From Acetobacteraceae bacterium (GTDB lineage: Bacteria; Pseudomonadota; Alphaproteobacteria; Acetobacterales; Acetobacteraceae): 33,267 nt of DNA. Under the pieces are notes generated by a model. It was not told the DNA's origin. It did no database searches and was given only the letters and a program-made list of their open reading frames with translations. Below, piece after piece: positions 16,158-24,696 of this stretch. The position numbers and the translations under genes were made by a program. The stretch lies in contig CANBNK010000044.1 in the NCBI GenBank assembly GCA_947371015.1, forward strand, positions 1 to 33,267, in the 5' to 3' direction. Numbering within the stretch: position 1 is the stretch's first letter; each line of letters starts with the position of its first letter.

Positions 16158-18410
16158 TCAGCCGTCGATGACGGCCAGCACCTTCGGCGGCGACATCGGC
16201 AGGCTGTAGAACCGCTTGCCCAGCGCGTCGTGGATTGCGTTGGCAATGGCGGCCAGCGGCGGCACGATCGGTGCCTCGCCGACGCCACGCACACCCTGCG
16301 GGTGCTTCGGGTTCGGAATTTCCAGCATGATCGGCTCGATCATCGGCACGTCCGAACAGACCGGCATGCGGTAGTCGAGGAAGCTGGCGTTATCCAGCTG
16401 ACCCTTGGCGTTGTAGAGGTACTCCTCCGACAACGCCCAGCCGATGCCCTGCACCACGCCGCCCTGGATCTGGCCCTCGACGTAGTCAGGATGCAGCGCC
16501 CGGCCGACATCCTGCGCCGCCGTGTAGCGCAGCACGCGGACGATGCCGAGGTCCACGTCCACTTCCACATCCACGCAATGCGTGGCGAAGCCGGGGTCCG
16601 CACCCGTGGTGTTCAACTGCACGCCGGCGCCGATGGGACCGCCCATCTCGTTCGCCTTCGCCGCCAGGTCCTTCAGGGTCAGCGGCGGGAACTGGCCGGC
16701 ATTCGGGCCAGCCGGGCGCGCTTCACCATTGTCCCAGATCACCGCCTCGGGGTCGATCTTCCAGATCTTCGCAGCGCGCTCCTTCAGCTGGCCGATCACC
16801 TTCTCGGCCGACTGCGTGACCACCATCGCCGAGGCAAAGGTAACACGGCTGCCGCCGGTGAGGTTGGAGAAGCCGATGGAGGAGGTGTCACCGATCAGCA
16901 CCGAAATCCGGCTGTGGTCGATGCCCAGCAGCTCCGCCGTGACGTTGGCGATGGAAGCGCGGCTGCCGCCAACATCCGGGTGGCCGGTGGTAACGTTGAC
17001 GTTGCCGTCCTCAGTGATGTTGAGCTGCGCGCTGCTCTCGCCGCCCGCGTTGAACCAGAAGCCGGAGGCGACGCCACGCCCGCGCACAACGCCCTTGGAC
17101 GGGTTCTTGTCCAGCGGCGCGGTGTAGTGCGGGTGGTTCTTGATAGCCTCCACCGTCTCCTTGAACGTGATGGCGCCCAAGGTGGCGCCATACACGGTCT
17201 TGCCGCCGGGCTTGGCGGTGTTCTTCAGCCGCAGTTCCAGCTTGTCCATGCCGAGCGCTTCGGCGATTTCGTCCAGCACGCACTCGGTGGCATAGGCGCC
17301 GAGCGGCGCGCCAGGCGCGCGATAGGCCGCGACCTTGGAGCGGTTGGAAACCACGTCATACCCCACCGAGAGCACGTTCTCGATGTTGTAGGGCGAGAAG
17401 GAGCAACCGACAGGACCGCGCAGCGGCGAACCCGGCAAGCCGCCGGCCTGCAGGTAGAAGGTGCCCTGGGCGGCAACGATGCTGCCGTCTTTCTTCACAC
17501 CGATCTTGACCGTGCTCATCGAGCCCGAGGTCGGGCCGGTGGCGCGGAACACTTCGTCGCGGCTCATCACCATCTTGACCGGGCGGCCAGACTTCTTGGC
17601 CAGCATCACCGCCACCGGCTCCAGGTAGATGATGGTCTTGGCACCGAAGCCGCCCCCGATCTCCGCCGGGATCGCGCGGATGTTGCTTTGCGGAATGCCC
17701 GTCAGCAGCGACGTCATGGCGCGGACCATGAACTGGCCCTGGCTGGACGACCAGATCGTCACCCGGCCATCGGCGGCATAGCTGACAGTGCAGGCATGCG
17801 GCTCGATATAGCCCTGGTGCACCGGGCGCGTGGTGAAGCTGCGCTCGATGATCAGGTCAGCCTGGGCGAAGCCAGCATCGACGTCACCCAGCTTGTTGAC
17901 CATGGTGGTCGCTATGTTGCTGGGCTTGCCCTCATGCCGCACGAAGTCGTGCAGGATCGGCGCATCCGGCTTGATCGCATCCTCGATCTCGATGACGTGC
18001 GGCAGGACCTCGTAGTCCACCTCGATCAGCTTGCAGGCGGCCTCGGCCACTTCCTCGCTGATCGCGGCCACGGCGGCCACCGGGTGGCCGTGGAACAGCG
18101 TCTTCTCGCGCGCCATCACGTTGCGGCACATCCAGCGCATGTCCTGGATGCCCAGCATCACGGACTTGTCGAGCGGAAAGTTGACGATGTCCTTCGCCGT
18201 CACCACCGCCTTCACGCCCGGGAGCGCCTCGGCCTTCGACGTATCGATGCCGCGGATCACCGCATGCGGATGCGGGCTGCGCAGCACGCGGCCCCAGATC
18301 ATCCCGGGCATGCTGTGGTCAGCGGAGTAGCCGGCACGGCCGGTCACCTTGTCGGCGCCATCCGGGCGGATGGTGCGCTTGCCGATCCACTTGTTGTCGA
18401 TGGCGTTCAT
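16158..18410 (-). CDS. Molybdenum hydroxylase large subunit (xanthine dehydrogenase/CoxL family)
   Basis: A 750-residue molybdopterin subunit that hydroxylates a carbon next to a ring nitrogen or an aldehyde using water. Visible are the N-terminal DGADKVTGRAGYSADHSMPGM block and the molybdopterin-contact loop IGGGFGAK (251-258). AYRAPGAP (Y363, R364) lies where CO dehydrogenases carry AYRCSFR, so this is not a CO dehydrogenase. GVGEAPIVPPLAAIANAIHDALG carries the catalytic-base Glu at E712. The ATG shares its A with the TGA of the 2Fe-2S subunit gene. Family relatives include nicotinate, isoquinoline and quinaldine hydroxylases and hydroxybenzoyl-CoA reductase. Maturation genes (XdhC/MoaA types) are not in the window. 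The island context favours an N-heterocycle, which is inference. Confidence 0.93.
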   Translation of the reverse strand: MNAIDNKWIGKRTIRPDGADKVTGRAGYSADHSMPGMIWGRVLRSPHPHAVIRGIDTSKAEALPGVKAVVTAKDIVNFPLDKSVMLGIQDMRWMCRNVMAREKTLFHGHPVAAVAAISEEVAEAACKLIEVDYEVLPHVIEIEDAIKPDAPILHDFVRHEGKPSNIATTMVNKLGDVDAGFAQADLIIERSFTTRPVHQGYIEPHACTVSYAADGRVTIWSSSQGQFMVRAMTSLLTGIPQSNIRAIPAEIGGGFGAKTIIYLEPVAVMLAKKSGRPVKMVMSRDEVFRATGPTSGSMSTVKIGVKKDGSIVAAQGTFYLQAGGLPGSPLRGPVGCSFSPYNIENVLSVGYDVVSNRSKVAAYRAPGAPLGAYATECVLDEIAEALGMDKLELRLKNTAKPGGKTVYGATLGAITFKETVEAIKNHPHYTAPLDKNPSKGVVRGRGVASGFWFNAGGESSAQLNITEDGNVNVTTGHPDVGGSRASIANVTAELLGIDHSRISVLIGDTSSIGFSNLTGGSRVTFASAMVVTQSAEKVIGQLKERAAKIWKIDPEAVIWDNGEARPAGPNAGQFPPLTLKDLAAKANEMGGPIGAGVQLNTTGADPGFATHCVDVEVDVDLGIVRVLRYTAAQDVGRALHPDYVEGQIQGGVVQGIGWALSEEYLYNAKGQLDNASFLDYRMPVCSDVPMIEPIMLEIPNPKHPQGVRGVGEAPIVPPLAAIANAIHDALGKRFYSLPMSPPKVLAVIDG

Positions 18411-18889
18411 CAGGCGGCGCTCCTCATCTCGGCAGCGGTTTCCAGCACGGCGCGGACGATCTTGTCATAGCCGGTGCAGCGGCACAGGTTGCCGGCCAGC
18501 CAGAAGCGCACTTCCGTCTCGGTCGGGTCCGGGTTCTTCTCCAGCAGCGCGCGCGCCGCCATCAGCACGCCGGGCGTGCAGATGCCGCATTGCAGCGCGG
18601 CCATTTCCAGGAACTTCTGCTGCAGCGGGTGCAGCTCGTCGCCCTGGGCCATGCCCTCGATGGTGGTGATCTCACGGCCGCCGACCTCGGCCGCCAACAC
18701 CAGGCAGGAACAGGTCAGCCGGCCGTCCAGCGTGATCGAGCAGGAACCGCAGTCGCCGGTGCCGCAGCCTTCCTTGCTGCCGGTCAGGCCCAGGGTGTTG
18801 CGCAGCACGTCCAGCATGCTCTGCGATGGGTCGCAGAGGAACTCGGTCGGCTCGCCATTGATGGTGGTGGTGACGTGTAGCTTGGCCAT
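18410..18889 (-). CDS. Molybdenum hydroxylase 2Fe-2S subunit
   Basis: A 159-residue electron-transfer subunit with the two expected cluster domains. The plant-ferredoxin-type cluster has C42, C47, C50 and C62 (GCGTGDCGSCS, then TCSC). The alpha-helical second cluster has C101, C104, C136 and C138 (QCGICTPG and NLCRCTGY). All eight ligands are present and the length is standard. The gene lies 3 bp after the FAD-subunit gene and is fused by a one-base overlap to the large-subunit gene. Confidence 0.96.
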   Translation of the reverse strand: MAKLHVTTTINGEPTEFLCDPSQSMLDVLRNTLGLTGSKEGCGTGDCGSCSITLDGRLTCSCLVLAAEVGGREITTIEGMAQGDELHPLQQKFLEMAALQCGICTPGVLMAARALLEKNPDPTETEVRFWLAGNLCRCTGYDKIVRAVLETAAEMRSAA

Positions 18890-18892
18890 GGT

Positions 18893-19765
18893 TCAGGCCC
18901 TCCCCTGCGCGCGGTCGGCGGCGATGGCGGCAGCGCGCTTCAGCAGCACGGCGGCAACCTTGGTGCGATAGACAATGGTGCCGCGCTTGTCGTCGATCGG
19001 CTTGCAGGCGGCGGAGCAGGCGGCCGCGGCGGCGTTGATCGCGGCGTCGTCCAGCTTGCTGCCGACCAGCGCCTTCGCGGCATCGGCCACCAGCAGCACG
19101 GTCGGCGCGGCGGCGCCGAGGCCGACGCGGGCAGCGGTGACGACACCACCGGCCATCGTCAGGCTGACGCCGACACCGACCACGGCGATATCCATTTCCG
19201 TACGCGGGATCATGCGCAGGTAGGCGTCACCGGAACCCGCCGGGCGGGCCGGCAGGGTGAAGCCGACCAGGATTTCGCCGGCCGCCAGGTTGGTGCGGCC
19301 AGGGCCGGCCGGGAAGGCCTCAACCGGCAGGGTGCGGCGGCCGTTCGGGCCGGCAATGGTGAGCACGGCGCCGGCGGCGACCATGGCGGGCACGCTGTCC
19401 GCGGCCGGGGAGCCGTGGCAGAGGTTGCCACCCGCGGAGGCGCGGCCCTGCACCTGGGTGGAGCCGATCAGATTGATCGCCTCCAGCACGCCCGGCCACA
19501 CCGTGCCGAAGCGCGGATGTTCCGCCAGCACGGCGCCGGAGACGGCGGCACCGACCCAAAAGCTGCCATCGGCGGCTTCGGAGATGCTGGTCATCTCGGG
19601 GATTTTCTTGATGTCGATGATGGTGCCGGGGCGCGCCATGCCATTGCGCATCTGCACCAGCAGGTCGGTGCCGCCGGCGAGGATGCGGGCGGCCCCTTGG
19701 GCTGCAGCGAAAGCGCGTACCGCTTCGTCAAGCGTCGGCGGCGCCAGGTATCGAATATCCGTCAT
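18893..19765 (-). CDS. Molybdenum hydroxylase FAD-binding subunit
   Basis: A 290-residue CoxM/CutM-type subunit that passes electrons from the 2Fe-2S centres to its acceptor. The FAD-binding loops are ILAGGTDLLVQMR (28-40) and the ASAGGNLCHGSPAADSVPAM segment near residue 98, followed by a C-terminal CO_deh_flav_C domain. The ATG at 19765 has GGAA 6 nt upstream; a further 12-residue in-frame extension has no ribosome site and is rejected. It is the first gene of the three-subunit operon. The 293 bp upstream region is shared with the divergent Bug receptor gene. Confidence 0.94.
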   Translation of the reverse strand: MTDIRYLAPPTLDEAVRAFAAAQGAARILAGGTDLLVQMRNGMARPGTIIDIKKIPEMTSISEAADGSFWVGAAVSGAVLAEHPRFGTVWPGVLEAINLIGSTQVQGRASAGGNLCHGSPAADSVPAMVAAGAVLTIAGPNGRRTLPVEAFPAGPGRTNLAAGEILVGFTLPARPAGSGDAYLRMIPRTEMDIAVVGVGVSLTMAGGVVTAARVGLGAAAPTVLLVADAAKALVGSKLDDAAINAAAAACSAACKPIDDKRGTIVYRTKVAAVLLKRAAAIAADRAQGRA

Positions 19766-20058
19766 GATTGTTTCCGTGGTCGTTTCCGGTCCCCGGTACA
19801 CCCCGTTGGATCGGGATGCTGCCCCTGGTCAGGCGCACAGGATGCGGAAGGGTACGCTGGCCGGCCAGGGTCGGATAGCCCCTTCGTTACCGCAGGGTAA
19901 AGCCGGGCCGCATGACTACGTCATTGGCGGAATACCGAGCAGGCTGGCGCCACATTGGGCGCCACCGGCACCGCAATGCCCGATTCGACCCCACGAGACG
20001 CTTGCAGTCGCGCCGCCGGCAACGGAGGCTATCATCTGGCATTTCGCCGGAGCCGCCG
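19766..20058. other. Divergent control region between the Mo-hydroxylase operon and a Bug receptor gene
   Basis: The largest gap in the window (293 bp). It holds a perfect dyad TTACC-GCAG-GGTAA at 19887-19900 and, 13 bp further, TGAC-TAC-GTCA at 19913-19923; either could bind a regulator (GntR-type sites have this size). A GGCGCC-N6-GGCGCC dyad lies nearer the Bug gene. No clear -35/-10 pair was identified. Confidence 0.4.
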
Positions 20059-21033
20059 ATGCGTCGTCGCCACATGAGCCTTACCCTACCCGCCTTGTTG
20101 CTCGGCGGCGCGCTGCCCGCCAGGGCGCAGAGCGTGACGCGGGATGTGCGGCTCATCGTGCCCTATGCCCCCGGCGGCACCACCGACCAGTTCTGCCGGA
20201 TGCTGGCCGAAGGACTCGGCCATCGGCTGGGCGGGCGCAACGTGGTGGTGGAGAATCGCAGCGGCGGCGGCACCTTCATCGCCATGCAGGTGGTGGCCAC
20301 AGCCCCGGCGGATGGCCACACCATGTCGCTGGCTTCCACCGCCACGCTGGCCACGGCTGCGGTGCTGCCGGGCCTCAGCCCGCCGCTGGACACCGACCAG
20401 GCGCTGCTGCCAGTAACCAACCTGATCCGCGTGCCCATGGTGCTGGTCGGCCGGCCAGACGCGCCCTACCGCACCCTGCCGGAGCTCATCGCCCATGCCC
20501 GCGCCAATCCGGGCAAGCTGAACATCGGCAATTCCGGCCAGGGCGGGCAGACCCACCTGCTGGCGGCGCGGCTGATGCACGAAGCCGGCATCGTCATGGA
20601 GCATATTCAATACCGTGGCGGCACGCCGGCGCTGCTGGATATTCTTTCCGGCAACGCCGACCTGTATTTCTCCCTGCTGCCGGAATCGCTGCCCTTCATC
20701 CGCGACAACCGGCTGCGGCCGCTCGGCTTCGCCTCCACCGAACGCAACCCGACCCTGCCGGATGTGCCGCTGGTGGGCGAGACGCTGCCCGGCTTCAGCG
20801 GCGATGTCGGCTACGGCCTGGTCATGGCCGCCGCGACACCGCCCGAATGGGTGGCGTTTTGGAATACCGAGATCAACCGCTTCATGAACCGCCCGGACAT
20901 CCGCGAGCGGATGGAGAAGCTGCTCTGGCTGCCGAAGAATGGCACGGCCGCTGCGTATCGCGCCGAGATCGCCGATGACCGACGCGTGTGGGGCGGCGTG
21001 ATCCAGGCCGCGGGCATCCGCGCCGGCACCTGA
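20059..21033 (+). CDS. Bug/TctC-family periplasmic solute receptor (1)
   Basis: A 324-residue tripartite-tricarboxylate-type receptor with signal peptide MSLTLPALLLGGALPARAQS. Family marks are VRLIVPYAPGGTTDQFCRMLAEGLG, the VVVENRSGGGTFIAMQVVA segment, GGQTHLLAARL, HIQYRGGTPALLDILSG and a conserved 'VPLVGETLPGF' block. The ATG at 20059 has GGAG 6 nt upstream. No TctA/TctB membrane partners are encoded here, which is normal for the expanded Bug family. Ligands are typically carboxylates, including nicotinate-like acids. It is divergent from the Mo-hydroxylase operon and followed by a second Bug gene. Confidence 0.92.
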   Translation: MRRRHMSLTLPALLLGGALPARAQSVTRDVRLIVPYAPGGTTDQFCRMLAEGLGHRLGGRNVVVENRSGGGTFIAMQVVATAPADGHTMSLASTATLATAAVLPGLSPPLDTDQALLPVTNLIRVPMVLVGRPDAPYRTLPELIAHARANPGKLNIGNSGQGGQTHLLAARLMHEAGIVMEHIQYRGGTPALLDILSGNADLYFSLLPESLPFIRDNRLRPLGFASTERNPTLPDVPLVGETLPGFSGDVGYGLVMAAATPPEWVAFWNTEINRFMNRPDIRERMEKLLWLPKNGTAAAYRAEIADDRRVWGGVIQAAGIRAGT

Positions 21034-21109
21034 AAAGGAGCCTGAAAGGGCTGGCCCGCTTTCTGCTTGATCCTGCCACAGCGGGCGCGTTGCCCATGGC
21101 GGAGGGTGC

Positions 21110-22093
21110 ATGCGCGGCGTTCGGCTTTGCTGTGGAGTGCTGCTGGCCACCTTGCTGGCGCCCCTGGTTTCGACCGCTTCGGCACAGGCGCAGGAAGCCT
21201 GGCCGCAGCGGCCGGTGCGCCTGGTGGTGCCCTATCCGCCCGGCGGCGTGACCGACGGCTTCGGCCGCCTGGCCGCCGAATGGCTGGCGCCGCGGCTGGG
21301 CCAGCCGGTGGTGGTGGAAAACCGCAGCGGCGCCTCGGGCGCGCTGGCCATTGAACACGTCATGGCCAGCCGGGCGGATGGCTATACCCTGCTGGTGTCC
21401 AGCAACTCGCAGCTGGTATTCCAGCAGGTCGCCGGGCGACCGACCTACGAGCCACTGCGCGACCTGGCGCCGATTTCCATCATGGGCCGCAACCCCGCGG
21501 TATTGGCGGTACGCGCGGAGTTAGGCGTGAGCACGCTGCCGGCCTTCGTCGCCCTGCTGCGGCAGCGGCCAGGGCACTACGACTACAGCTCCGCCGGTGC
21601 CGGCGGGGCCAGCCACCTGGCGATGGTGCTGTTCACCCAGGTCACCGGCACCAGCATGCAGCATGTGCCCTATCGGGGCGGCGTACCGGCGATGCAGGAC
21701 CTGCTGTCTGGCGTGGTCGCCGCCCATGCCGCGGCACCTTCCGACGCGCTGCCGCATGCCAGTGGCGGGCGCATCCGGCTGCTGGCCACCACCGGCGACA
21801 AGCGGCTGCCGGGCGCGCCGGAGGTACCGACCATGGCGGAGGCCGGCTACCCGCAGATATCGCTGTTCATGTGGAACTCGCTGCTGGCGCCGCTGGGCAC
21901 GCCGGCGCCGGTCCTGGCGCGGGTCGAACGCGAAATCCGCGGCGCCTGCGCCGACGCAACCTTCCAGGCCGGGCTGGCGCGACTTGGCGCCGAGCCGGTC
22001 TGCGGCAGCGCGGCCGAGATGGCCACGGTGCTGCGCACGGAAACGCCGATGTGGCGCGAGGTGGTGCGGGCCTCGGGGCTAACCTTCGACTGA
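21110..22093 (+). CDS. Bug/TctC-family periplasmic solute receptor (2)
   Basis: A 327-residue paralogue of the preceding receptor. It has a signal peptide ending ...STASAQA, then WPQRPVRLVVPYPPGGVTDGFGRLAAEWL, VVVENRSGASGALAIEHV, GAGGASHLAMVLF, HVPYRGGVPAMQDLLSG and VPTMAEAGYPQ. The start has GGAGGG 3 nt upstream, closer than usual but the best candidate. It lies 76 bp after Bug (1), probably co-transcribed, and its 3' end overlaps the convergent LLM gene by 15 bp. Its ligand is unknown. Confidence 0.92.
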   Translation: MRGVRLCCGVLLATLLAPLVSTASAQAQEAWPQRPVRLVVPYPPGGVTDGFGRLAAEWLAPRLGQPVVVENRSGASGALAIEHVMASRADGYTLLVSSNSQLVFQQVAGRPTYEPLRDLAPISIMGRNPAVLAVRAELGVSTLPAFVALLRQRPGHYDYSSAGAGGASHLAMVLFTQVTGTSMQHVPYRGGVPAMQDLLSGVVAAHAAAPSDALPHASGGRIRLLATTGDKRLPGAPEVPTMAEAGYPQISLFMWNSLLAPLGTPAPVLARVEREIRGACADATFQAGLARLGAEPVCGSAAEMATVLRTETPMWREVVRASGLTFD

Positions 22094-23401
22094 ACCACGG
22101 CGGCCGGGTGGACGGGCCAGGCCGAGGTTTTCGCGCAGCGTGGTGCCCTCATAGGCGGTGCGGAACAGGCCGCGGCGCTGCAACTCCGGCACCAGCTGGT
22201 CCACGAAGGCGTCGAACTGGCCGGGGAACCAGGGCGGCAGGATGTTGAAGCCATCCGCCGCGCCGGTAGTGAACCATTCCTCCAGGATATCGGCGATCCG
22301 CTTGGGCGACCCGGTGATGACCCAATGCCCGCGCGCCGCCGCGATCAGGTTGTACAGGTCGCGAAGTGTCATGTTCTCCCGCGCCGCCGCGGCCATCAAG
22401 GTACGGGCGAAGCCGTGCGACATGTCCGTCGGCGGGAAATTCGGCACCGGGCCGTCCAGCGGCAGGCCGGAGACGTCGTGGCCGATGCGGGCCGAAACCA
22501 GCGTTAGCGCATTGCTGGCATCCAGGTAGCCCTGCAACTCGGCCAGCAGGTCGCGCGCCTCCTGGTCGGTACGGCCGATGAAGGGCATCACGCCCGGCAG
22601 GATGTGGCACTGTTCCGGGGTGCGGCCGTAATTCGGCAGCAGGGCCTTGAACTCCGCGTAGTTGCGCCTCGCCTCTTCCAACTCCTGCACCACGGCAAAG
22701 ACCACCTCCGCGGTGCGGGCAGCGAAGGCCTGGCCGGAGGCTGAGGCACCGGCCTGGATGATGACGGGATGGCCCGACGGCGAGCGCGACATGCTGAGCG
22801 GCCCGGCCACCTGGAAGTGGCGGCCCTGGTGGTTCAGCGCATGGACCTTGGCGGGATCGACGAACAGGCCGGTGGCGGTATCCCGCACCAGCGCGTCATC
22901 CTCCCAGCAATCCCACAGGCCCTTCACCACATCGACGAATTCCTCGGCGATCTCGTAGCGCTTGTCGTGCTCGGGGTGGGCGGCGCGGCTGAAATTGGCG
23001 GCCGAGCCGGCGTTGGAACTGGTGACGACGTTCCAAGCGGCGCGCCCCTTGCTGATGTGGTCCAGCGAGGCGAAACCACGCGCGACGGTAAAGGGGTCCG
23101 AATAGGTCGAGGAGACGGTGGCGCCCAGCCCGACATGGCGGGTGGTGACGGCCAGCGCGCCCATGGCGACCAGCGGTTCGGTGCGGGTGACGAAGGAGGG
23201 GTGGTCGCCCTTCACCTTGGTCGCCAGCCCGTCCGAGATGAACAGCAGGTCGAACAGCCCGCGCTCCGCCGTGGCGGCGATGGACTGCAGCACCTCCAGG
23301 CTTTCATTGCTGGCACTGGCACCAGGCATGCGCCAACCGGCGATGTGGTTGCCGGTGCCCTGGACGAAGACCGCCAGGCGTATGCGACGTGGATGGGCCA
23401 T
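22079..23401 (-). CDS. LLM-class flavin-dependent monooxygenase, NtaA/SnaA/DszA family (third copy)
   Basis: A 440-residue, full-length luciferase-like monooxygenase. The blocks are LAVFVQGTGNHIAGWRMP, DLLFISDGLATKVKG, SSTYSDPFTVARGFASLDHIS, GRAAWNVVTSSN, PVIIQAGASASG and the C-terminal [19 protein letters not shown] selected the ATG at 23401 because AGGGGA lies 9 nt upstream. The in-frame GTG at 23410 sits directly on that Shine-Dalgarno sequence and so is unlikely. It follows a Bug receptor gene by 50 bp on the same strand, suggesting receptor and enzyme handle the same compound. It requires an external flavin reductase. Confidence 0.93.
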   Translation of the reverse strand: MAHPRRIRLAVFVQGTGNHIAGWRMPGASASNESLEVLQSIAATAERGLFDLLFISDGLATKVKGDHPSFVTRTEPLVAMGALAVTTRHVGLGATVSSTYSDPFTVARGFASLDHISKGRAAWNVVTSSNAGSAANFSRAAHPEHDKRYEIAEEFVDVVKGLWDCWEDDALVRDTATGLFVDPAKVHALNHQGRHFQVAGPLSMSRSPSGHPVIIQAGASASGQAFAARTAEVVFAVVQELEEARRNYAEFKALLPNYGRTPEQCHILPGVMPFIGRTDQEARDLLAELQGYLDASNALTLVSARIGHDVSGLPLDGPVPNFPPTDMSHGFARTLMAAAARENMTLRDLYNLIAAARGHWVITGSPKRIADILEEWFTTGAADGFNILPPWFPGQFDAFVDQLVPELQRRGLFRTAYEGTTLRENLGLARPPGRRGSVEG

Positions 23402-23451
23402 TCCCGGCACTCCCCTTGTACTGGCAGCCTAGGCCCGGCAGGGCCGGCTGC

Positions 23452-24426
23452 TCAATCCTCCTGCGCCTTGGCCTGGCGCGCGAGTTCCGCCCAGCGCGGC
23501 ACCTCGGCCCGGACCAGGGCGGCGAAGGGTGCCGCCTCCATCGCCACGTACTGCGTGCTGGTGCGGGCGAAGCGCGCCGCCACCGCCGGGTCGCCGCGCC
23601 GCCGCACCAGCGCCTGCTCAATCCTCGCGGTGATCTCGGCCGGCAGGGCAGCCGGTCCGAAGACCCCGTTCCAGGTCTCCACCCCGAAGCCCGGCAGCGT
23701 CTCGGCAATGGTCGGGACAGCCGGCAGTTCCGCCAGTCGCACCGGGCCGCTGACGCCGACCAGCCGCACCTCGGGGCTGTTGGCGAAGGCGACGATGTCG
23801 GACGGGTTGGAGAACAGCACCGGCACCCGGCCAGACACCACTTCCGCCATGGCCGCCGGGCCACCGCGGAACGGCACATGCGTGGCGGTGAGGCCGGCGC
23901 GGGAGAGGAACAGCTCCATGCCCAGGTGCTGCGTGCTGCCGATGCCGCCGGAGCCATACAGCAGCCGGCCGCCATCCGCCCGGATGCGCGCCACGAGCTG
24001 CGGGATGCTGGTGATCTCCAGCCCGCGGCTGACCGCCATGATCAGCGGATTGGTCGCCACCAGGGTGACGGGGGTAAGGTCCGCCACCGTGTCCACCGGC
24101 GGGTGGCGGCGCATCACGCCTGGCGCAATGGCGATGTTGGCGACGGAAGCGAACAGCAGCGTGTTGCCATCCGGCGCGGCGCGGGCCACGGCTTCCATGG
24201 CGATGTAGCCGCCGGCGCCGCCGCGATTATCCACCACGAATTGCTGGCCCAGCGCCTCGCTCAGCAACTCCGCGGTCAGCCGGGCCAGCGTGTCGGTATT
24301 GCCGCCGGCGGGATAGGTGACGATGAGCCGCACCGGGCGCTCCGGCCAGGCCGCGGCAACGGGCCGCCAGGGCAGCAGCGCGCCCAGCAGCAGAACCAGC
24401 ACGATCAGCTTACGCCATGGGTTCAT
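23452..24426 (-). CDS. Bug/TctC-family periplasmic solute receptor (3)
   Basis: A 324-residue receptor with a classical signal peptide (LIVLVLLLGALLPWRPVAAA). The usual Bug blocks follow: WPERPVRLIVTYPAGGNTDTLARL, FVVDNRGGAGGYIAMEAVA, YGSGGIGSTQHLGMELF, HVPFRGGPAAMAEVVSG and VPTIAETLPGFGVETWNG. It is upstream of, and probably co-transcribed with, the third LLM monooxygenase. It is divergent from the glutamine synthetase-type gene. Confidence 0.93.
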   Translation of the reverse strand: MNPWRKLIVLVLLLGALLPWRPVAAAWPERPVRLIVTYPAGGNTDTLARLTAELLSEALGQQFVVDNRGGAGGYIAMEAVARAAPDGNTLLFASVANIAIAPGVMRRHPPVDTVADLTPVTLVATNPLIMAVSRGLEITSIPQLVARIRADGGRLLYGSGGIGSTQHLGMELFLSRAGLTATHVPFRGGPAAMAEVVSGRVPVLFSNPSDIVAFANSPEVRLVGVSGPVRLAELPAVPTIAETLPGFGVETWNGVFGPAALPAEITARIEQALVRRRGDPAVAARFARTSTQYVAMEAAPFAALVRAEVPRWAELARQAKAQED

Positions 24427-24696
24427 GACGAATCAGTCGCACGTGGCGCCGCGCCACCGCAAGCGTTCGACAGGGGCCCGCGCCGCCCACGCCGCCCCGC
24501 ACTGCACGCCAATGCGGCAGCGCCTTCGCTGGCGCCCCGGCATTGCCCAGCGCTGGTGCATCCGCGCCGAAATGCGGCGCCGCAGGGGTTTGCACCGGGC
24601 CGCCGAAACGGGTGGAATGCCTGGCAAGGGTGGCTGACCGCCCAGGCTTGAGGGACATCGCTGGCGCGCGGCCAACCCCGATACGGAGGCTAGCGC
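24427..24696. other. 270 bp divergent region between Bug (3) and the glutamine synthetase-type gene
   Basis: Non-coding by my reading. It contains a dyad GTGGCG-CCG-CGCCAC (24443-24457) just upstream of the Bug gene and a TGCGGCGCCGCA palindrome (24573-24584). In DNA this GC-rich such palindromes arise easily, so I attach little weight to them. No sigma54 or clear sigma70 promoter was found. Confidence 0.35.

Noticed and set aside
16158-18410. Interpretation as carbon monoxide dehydrogenase
   Set aside because: The active-site loop reads AYRAPGAP rather than the Cys-containing AYRCSFR of form I CO dehydrogenases.
15708-18470. Very long plus-strand open frame (920 codons) opposite the molybdenum hydroxylase genes
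   Set aside because: It is antisense to three genes with full family motifs. Its translation is Arg/His/Ala/Gln-rich without recognisable domains, a usual by-product of GC-rich coding DNA.
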